This document shows, piece by piece, positions 59,308-64,000 of a stretch of 64,000 bases of DNA (positions within the stretch are counted from its first letter, which is position 1; the number at the start of each line of letters is the position of its first letter). The notes under the pieces are model-generated. The model ran no database searches. It saw only the letters and a program-made list of their open reading frames with translations, and was not told the origin of the DNA. Both the position numbers and the translations under genes were made by a program. Origin of the DNA: Thalassobaculum fulvum (GTDB lineage Bacteria > Pseudomonadota > Alphaproteobacteria > Thalassobaculales > Thalassobaculaceae); NCBI RefSeq assembly GCF_014652915.1, contig NZ_BMZS01000009.1, positions 186,001-250,000 of the forward strand, in the 5' to 3' direction.

Positions 59308-60612
59308 GTGAGCGCGGCCCGCAAGGAGATCGACTACGAGGACGGCCTGCGCCTGGTCCCGCAGCTGGTCGCGGCGGGGCGGTTCGCCGCGGCCATGCGC
59401 TGGGCCGACCAGCTGTGCCGGCATCGTCCCGAAGACCCCAGGGCGCACAACCAGGCCGGCCTGGTCCGGCAGCGGCAGGGCGGTCCGCAGGAGGCCGTTC
59501 CGCATCTCCGCCGGGCCGCGCTGCTGCGGCCGGAGGCCGGCGAGATCTGGGCCAATCTCGGCCGGTCGCTCCGTCTCTGCGCCGCCTTCGGGCCGGCGTT
59601 CCAGTGCCGGCAGCGGGCCGTCCTGTGCCAGCCCGACACCCCGGAGATGCGGCTGGCGCTGGGGCTCGACCTGCTGGCCGTCGGCCGCTACCGCGCCGGC
59701 TTCGCCGAGTACGAGCACCGGCCCGACCGCGGCGCGGCTCTGGCGCGCTATGCGGCCGCCGGCCTGCCGGCCTGGGACGGGCGGGTCCGTCCGGGCGCCC
59801 GCCTGATGGTGGTCACCGAGCAGGGCGCCGGCGACGTCGTGCAGTTCCTGCGCTTCGTGGCGCCGCTGGCGGCACAGGGGATGCACGTCACCGTGGCCTG
59901 TCCGTCGACGCTCGAGCCGGTGGTTCGCTCGGCGCCGGGCGTCGAGGCGACCGCGCCGCTGTGGCCGTCCGGACCGCTGCACGGCTATGACGGCGTCGAG
60001 ATGCTTCTCAGCCTGCCGGCCCGCCTCGGCATCGATCGCGACACCCTGCCGGCGCCGCTGCGCTACATCGACCCGCCCGAGGGCGGCTGCCGGGTCGAGG
60101 CGGACGGTCGGCTGCGCGTCGGGTTGTGCTGGACCGGCAGCACCTTCACCCCGCTGAACCCGATGCGGCGGATCCCGTTCGCGGAACTCGCTCGGGTCCT
60201 GGACGTGCCGGGCGTCGCGTTCTACGGGCTGCAGGTGCTGATCGGACGGCGCGAGATCGAGGGCGAGGACCGCCTGGTCGACCTGGCGCAGGACATCGAG
60301 GATTTCGGCGACACCGCCGCCATGGTCGACCAGATGGACCTGGTGATCACGGTCGACACCTCGATCGCCCACATCGCCGGGGCGCTCGGCAAGCCGGTGT
60401 GGACTCTGCTGGCGCAGGTCGCCGACTGGCGCTGGGGCCGCGACGGCGACGCCACCCCCTGGTATCCGAGCATGCGGCTGTTCCGGCAGCACCGCCAGGG
60501 CGAATGGGCCGACGTCGTGGCCCGCGTCGTGTCGGCGCTTCGGGACGCCGTCGGCAATCCGGGCCGGCTGACGGAGCGACCGCCGTTTGCATCGCCCGAT
60601 CCGAGCGGATAA
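59308..60612 (+). CDS. Short TPR-glycosyltransferase fusion protein
   Basis: A 434-residue member of the same fusion family. It has two to three TPR-like repeats in residues 10-150, then a transferase-like domain with LMVVTEQGAGDVVQFLRFVA near 165-184, VGLCWTGSTFTPLNPMRRIP, VITVDTSIAHIAGALGKPVW and DWRWGRDGDATPWYPSMRLF. It keeps all the motifs and is the most canonical copy. The GTG start at 59308 lies 67 bases after the fusion-protein stop. Confidence 0.8.
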   Translation: MSAARKEIDYEDGLRLVPQLVAAGRFAAAMRWADQLCRHRPEDPRAHNQAGLVRQRQGGPQEAVPHLRRAALLRPEAGEIWANLGRSLRLCAAFGPAFQCRQRAVLCQPDTPEMRLALGLDLLAVGRYRAGFAEYEHRPDRGAALARYAAAGLPAWDGRVRPGARLMVVTEQGAGDVVQFLRFVAPLAAQGMHVTVACPSTLEPVVRSAPGVEATAPLWPSGPLHGYDGVEMLLSLPARLGIDRDTLPAPLRYIDPPEGGCRVEADGRLRVGLCWTGSTFTPLNPMRRIPFAELARVLDVPGVAFYGLQVLIGRREIEGEDRLVDLAQDIEDFGDTAAMVDQMDLVITVDTSIAHIAGALGKPVWTLLAQVADWRWGRDGDATPWYPSMRLFRQHRQGEWADVVARVVSALRDAVGNPGRLTERPPFASPDPSG

Positions 60613-60651
60613 ACAGATCGCCGCCGCTAAACGCCGATCGGATTCGAGCCC

Positions 60652-61932
60652 GTGCGCATCCTGTTCGTTCACCAGAACATGCCCGCCCAGTATGCGCATC
60701 TGGCCGCGCACTATGCCGCCGATCCGCGCAACGAGGTGGTGTTCCTGACCCGCCGCAAGGGTATCGAGATGCCGGGCGTCCGGACCGTGCGCTACGATCT
60801 GGCGCGCGAGCCGCGGACCGACGCCCACCACTACGTGAAGTTCCTGGACGAGCACCTGCTGTACGGCCAGGCGGTGGTGCGTGCGGCCGTGAGCCTCAAG
60901 AACGGCGGTTTCCGGCCGGACGTCATCTGCGCCCACTCGGGGTGGGGCGAGGCGATGTTCCTGAAGGACGTCTATCCCGACACGCCGCTGCTGGTCTATG
61001 CCGAGTACTACTACCGCGGCCGCGGCGCCGACGTCGGCTTCGAGTCCGACCGCGAGCCGGATCTCGACATCGTCTGCCGCTCGCGCGCCCGCAACGCCCA
61101 CATGCTGCTGAGCCTGGAGGCGGCGGACTGGGCGGTCACCCCGACGCTGTGGCAGTGGCGCCAGCAGCCGGCCGCGTTCCGGCCGCGGATCTCGGTCATC
61201 CACGACGGCATCCGCACCCAGGTGTGCACGCCCGATCCGGCGGTGCACCTGCCGCTCCCGAACGGCACGGTCCTGACCCGCGACGACGAGGTGGTCACCT
61301 ATCTGTCCCGCAACCTCGAGCCGTACCGCGGCTTCGACCGTTTCATGCGGGCGTTGCCGGAACTGCTGAAGCGCCGTCCCAAGGCCCATGTGGTGCTGGT
61401 CGGTGGCGACGAGTCCAGCTACGGCGGGCTGCCGGCGGACTTCAGGAGCTGGCGCGAGAAGCTGCTGGCCGAGGTCAGGATCGACCCGCACCGGGTGCAT
61501 TTCCTCGGCCGCGTGCCGTACGACTACTACCTGCGGGTCCTGCGGGTTTCGCGTGTGCACACCTACCTGACCTATCCGTTCGTGCTGTCCTGGTCGATGC
61601 TGGAGTCGATGTCGACCGGGTGCTGCCTGGTCGCGTCCGCGACCCCGCCGGTCCAGGAGGTCCTGCGCGACGGCGAGACCGGGGCGATGGTCGACTACTT
61701 CGACGGCGGCGCCATGGTCGACCGGATCTGCACCCTGCTCGACGATCCGGAGACGCGGGAACGCTACGCTGCCGCCGCCCGCGGCTACGTGGTCGAGAAC
61801 TACGACCTGGAGACCGTGTGCCTGCCGCAGCAGGTCGCGCTGATCGAGCGGGTGGCGTCCGGCAACCTGCCCCGCTTCAGCTCGACGGCGATCGCCGAGG
61901 GCTTTCCCGGGGCCCCGCCGGAGCTGGCGTGA
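60652..61932 (+). CDS. GT4-family glycosyltransferase
   Basis: A 426-residue GT-B transferase: an N-terminal MRILFVHQNMPAQYAHLAAH from a GTG start, the donor domain VVTYLSRNLEPYRGFDRFMR, and LSWSMLESMSTGCCLVASAT near 312-330 with the second Glu of the pair. Its closest pattern is to family-4 enzymes with a YYRGRGADVGF loop. It is coupled by a GTGA overlap to the next TPR fusion. Confidence 0.84.
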   Translation: MRILFVHQNMPAQYAHLAAHYAADPRNEVVFLTRRKGIEMPGVRTVRYDLAREPRTDAHHYVKFLDEHLLYGQAVVRAAVSLKNGGFRPDVICAHSGWGEAMFLKDVYPDTPLLVYAEYYYRGRGADVGFESDREPDLDIVCRSRARNAHMLLSLEAADWAVTPTLWQWRQQPAAFRPRISVIHDGIRTQVCTPDPAVHLPLPNGTVLTRDDEVVTYLSRNLEPYRGFDRFMRALPELLKRRPKAHVVLVGGDESSYGGLPADFRSWREKLLAEVRIDPHRVHFLGRVPYDYYLRVLRVSRVHTYLTYPFVLSWSMLESMSTGCCLVASATPPVQEVLRDGETGAMVDYFDGGAMVDRICTLLDDPETRERYAAAARGYVVENYDLETVCLPQQVALIERVASGNLPRFSSTAIAEGFPGAPPELA

Positions 61933-63386
61933 CCGAGGAGCTGGCCCGGCTCGACCGGGACGCCCGGCGGGCCGTCGGCGACGGCGACTGGCCGGCGGCC
62001 GCCGAGGCGTTCGCCGCGATCGCCGCCCTGGTCCCCGACAATCCCCGGCCCTGGTACAGCCTGGCCCTGGCGCGGCTGCGCGGCGGGGCCGTGCTGTCCG
62101 CCGGTCCGGCCCTGCGCCGGTGCCTGGTCCTGGCCCCGGCGCATGCCGGGGCCTGGGGGCTGGCGTCGCCGGTCACCGGCAAGGCCGCACATCACCTGCG
62201 TGCCGCGGTGCTGCCGGACGCCGGCACCGGCATCCTGCGGGCCGCCGCGGTCCAGCGCCAGGAGTCCGGCGACGCCGCGACCGCGGTCGAGCTGCTGGAC
62301 CGGGTTCTGGCGCGCGAGCCGGGCGACGGGGAATGCCTGGTCAACCGCGCGATGGCGCTGATCGAACTCGGGCGCAAGCCGGCGGCCCTGGACGACCTGG
62401 AGCGGGCGCTGCGGATCGACCCCGCGGACGTGCGGGCGCGCTGGGCGCGCGGCTGGCTGCGCCTCGGCCGGCGCGACTGGGGCGGCACCGCCGACTATGC
62501 CGCGCGCTGGCTGGAGCCCGAGCCGGACTCGCGGCAGCGGCTGTTCGGGGCGCCGCTGTGGGACGGCAGCGCGCTGGCCGGGCGGCCGCTGCTGCTGTGG
62601 GGGCAGTTCGGGGTCGGCGACGAGATCCTGTTCGCGACCCTGGTCGAGGCGGCGGCCCGACAGGCCGGCGGACCGGTGGTCCTGGAGGCCGACAAGCGCC
62701 TGGCCGGCCTGCTCGGGCGCTCGCTCGCCGGGGTCACGGTGGTGCCGCGCGCCGACCCGCCGGATCCGCGGATCGCGGCGGCCGGGCCGGCGGCCCAGTC
62801 CTCGACAGCCCGGCTGCCGGCGGTGCTGCCGCGCGACACGGTGCTGTCACCGCGCAGGGCCCCGGCCTTGGCGGCCGATCCCGAGCGCGTCGCCCGTTGG
62901 CGCGAGCGCTTTGCGGCGCTGGGGCCGGGGCCGCATATCGGCGTCGCTTGGCGCAGCGGCAACCGGCGGACCGCCGGCCGCAAGTCGATACCGCTCGGCG
63001 AGCTGGCGCCGCTGCTGCGGGCCTCGCCCGGCACCTGGATCAGCCTGCAGTACGACCCGGACCCGGAGGAGACGGCGGAGGTGGCGGCGGCGCGCCGGCC
63101 GGTGCCGCTCGACAACCCGGCGCCCGACATCCGCGACGACCTGGACGAGCTGGCGGCGCAGATCGCCGCGCTCGACGCGGTCGTGACGATCTCGGGGGTC
63201 ACCGCCCATATGGCGGGCGCGCTGGGCGTGCCGGGGCTGGTGCTGATGCAGCGCGATCCGCTGTGGTTCTGGTTCGAGGACGGCGAGACCGTGCCCTGGT
63301 ACCCGAGCCTGGCGGTGCTGCGGCAGCGCGGCACCACCTGGACGGCGGTGATCGCCGAGGCCGCCCGGCGGGTCGCCGGCGGCTGA
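61929..63386 (+). CDS. TPR-glycosyltransferase fusion protein, divergent loop
   Basis: A 485-residue fusion: TPR-like repeats through residue 190 and a C-terminal transferase-like domain. The usual EQGxGD loop reads LLLWGQFGVGDEILFATLVE here, with Glu replaced by Gln and Gln by Phe. GVAWRSGNRRTAGRKSIPLG and VVTISGVTAHMAGALGVPGL remain, and PWYPS is present near the end. The GTG overlaps the previous stop. The divergent loop may mean a changed donor or lost activity. Confidence 0.77.
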   Translation: MTEELARLDRDARRAVGDGDWPAAAEAFAAIAALVPDNPRPWYSLALARLRGGAVLSAGPALRRCLVLAPAHAGAWGLASPVTGKAAHHLRAAVLPDAGTGILRAAAVQRQESGDAATAVELLDRVLAREPGDGECLVNRAMALIELGRKPAALDDLERALRIDPADVRARWARGWLRLGRRDWGGTADYAARWLEPEPDSRQRLFGAPLWDGSALAGRPLLLWGQFGVGDEILFATLVEAAARQAGGPVVLEADKRLAGLLGRSLAGVTVVPRADPPDPRIAAAGPAAQSSTARLPAVLPRDTVLSPRRAPALAADPERVARWRERFAALGPGPHIGVAWRSGNRRTAGRKSIPLGELAPLLRASPGTWISLQYDPDPEETAEVAAARRPVPLDNPAPDIRDDLDELAAQIAALDAVVTISGVTAHMAGALGVPGLVLMQRDPLWFWFEDGETVPWYPSLAVLRQRGTTWTAVIAEAARRVAGG

Positions 63387-63520
63387 GTCGGGTGCGCTCC
63401 GCCGGGGCGGTCGTTGCATCGCCGCAAGGCCGGCATGCGCCGACGGCCCTTGGCCGGCGCCCCGGTCCGCGCTAGAGACGGTCTGCGAACCGACGAAACC
63501 GCTGACGGACCCGTCGACCC

Positions 63521-64000
63521 ATGGCTCTCATCGAACGCTTCACCACCGCCCAGGAAGACGAACTCGCCCGCGAGTTCCTGGCGAACGGCTACGTCGTGCG
63601 CGACGTCGACGACCGCGCCGCCCTGGATGCGCTGCGGCACGAGATCGTGCGGCTGGCCTGCGAGCACCTGAAGTGCGACCTGCCGGCCGACGACGGCGCC
63701 TTCCTGAACGGCATCCACCAGCGCGTCACGGTGGCCGAGATCAACGCCCTGCGGCTGCACGTGTTCAACGGCCTGAACGCCCATTCCTGGTGCCGGCCGA
63801 CCTACCTGTCGCTGGCGCGCTCGATCGTCGAGGGCGTGGTCGGCAACGAACTGGCCATGCAGAACAAGGTCAACCTGTCGGTCCAGATGCCGAACGACGA
63901 GACCTCGACCCTGGCGGTGCACGCCGACGTCTGGTCGGCCGAGACCCCGTACGAGGTGGTCGAGTGGACACCGCTGGTCGACGTCTACGATACCAAGGCG
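63521..64000 (+). CDS. 2OG-Fe(II) oxygenase-like protein (partial, 3' end outside window)
   Basis: The first 160 residues are visible. The candidate metal ligands are HADVW (His and Asp near residues 133-135), after LSVQMPNDETSTLAVHAD, and the start is MALIERFTTAQEDELAREFL. The pattern resembles phytanoyl-CoA-dioxygenase-type oxygenases found in sporadic carbohydrate gene clusters. The distal His cannot be seen because the gene runs off the right edge. It is separate from, and not closely similar to, the two oxygenases at 31-33 kb. Confidence 0.68.
   Translation, partial: MALIERFTTAQEDELAREFLANGYVVRDVDDRAALDALRHEIVRLACEHLKCDLPADDGAFLNGIHQRVTVAEINALRLHVFNGLNAHSWCRPTYLSLARSIVEGVVGNELAMQNKVNLSVQMPNDETSTLAVHADVWSAETPYEVVEWTPLVDVYDTKA

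Overview
The window comes from a very GC-rich chromosome, most likely an alphaproteobacterium of the Rhodospirillales type. I infer this from the roughly 70% GC coding bias, the plant/alphaproteobacterial-type glutamate-cysteine ligase, the ProVWX, HemH and PilZ housekeeping genes, and many TPR-glycosyltransferase genes. Nothing in the sequence fixes the genus. I saw no tRNA or rRNA gene, insertion sequence, phage gene or CRISPR array.

Region 1 (1-29 kb) is mostly ordinary chromosome. It holds gshA (cut by the left edge), rsmE, a PilZ protein, a YaiI-type protein, a secreted PQQ-type sugar dehydrogenase, a hotdog thioesterase, a cupin, a GNAT acetyltransferase, a sulfotransferase, a CgeB-like glycosyltransferase, a methyltransferase and an AllA/AIG2-like pair. 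These are followed by a complete glycine-betaine-type ABC importer, ferrochelatase, an MscS channel, a CcdAB toxin-antitoxin pair, a small RTX protein, an EamA exporter, hydantoinase/oxoprolinase HyuA-HyuB, an OmpA-family protein, a glycine-zipper lipoprotein, and a coupled pair made of a degenerate SGNH protein and a 989-residue membrane protein.

Region 2 (29-64 kb) is a large surface-carbohydrate and secretion island. A minus-strand operon (38.2 down to 30.1 kb) combines an NAD-dependent epimerase, a DAHP-synthase-like aldolase, a shikimate-dehydrogenase-like protein, a free-standing SAF domain, a GT2 glycosyltransferase, two cytidylyltransferase-family proteins, two Fe(II)/2-oxoglutarate oxygenases and a GT4 glycosyltransferase. 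Start and stop codons overlap through most of it. The gene content resembles a CMP-nonulosonic-acid pathway in which the NeuB synthase is replaced by a DAHP-synthase-type enzyme plus a separate SAF protein. I regard it as a candidate for an undescribed CMP-activated acidic sugar pathway.

The plus-strand side (38.3-53.8 kb) carries two methyltransferases, glycosyltransferases, three TPR-glycosyltransferase fusions, a Gfo/Idh oxidoreductase and, in the middle, a 528-residue RTX repeat protein with its own leader and a strong terminator. UDP-galactopyranose mutase and a GT8-like transferase follow on the minus strand. A type I secretion ABC exporter and membrane-fusion protein, two more TPR-glycosyltransferases, a GT4 enzyme and a 2OG oxygenase (cut by the right edge) complete the window. 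The simplest model is that the RTX protein is exported by the type I system and that it, or the cell surface, is decorated by the surrounding transferases using furanose and CMP-activated sugars made here. The link between these parts is inference from gene proximity.
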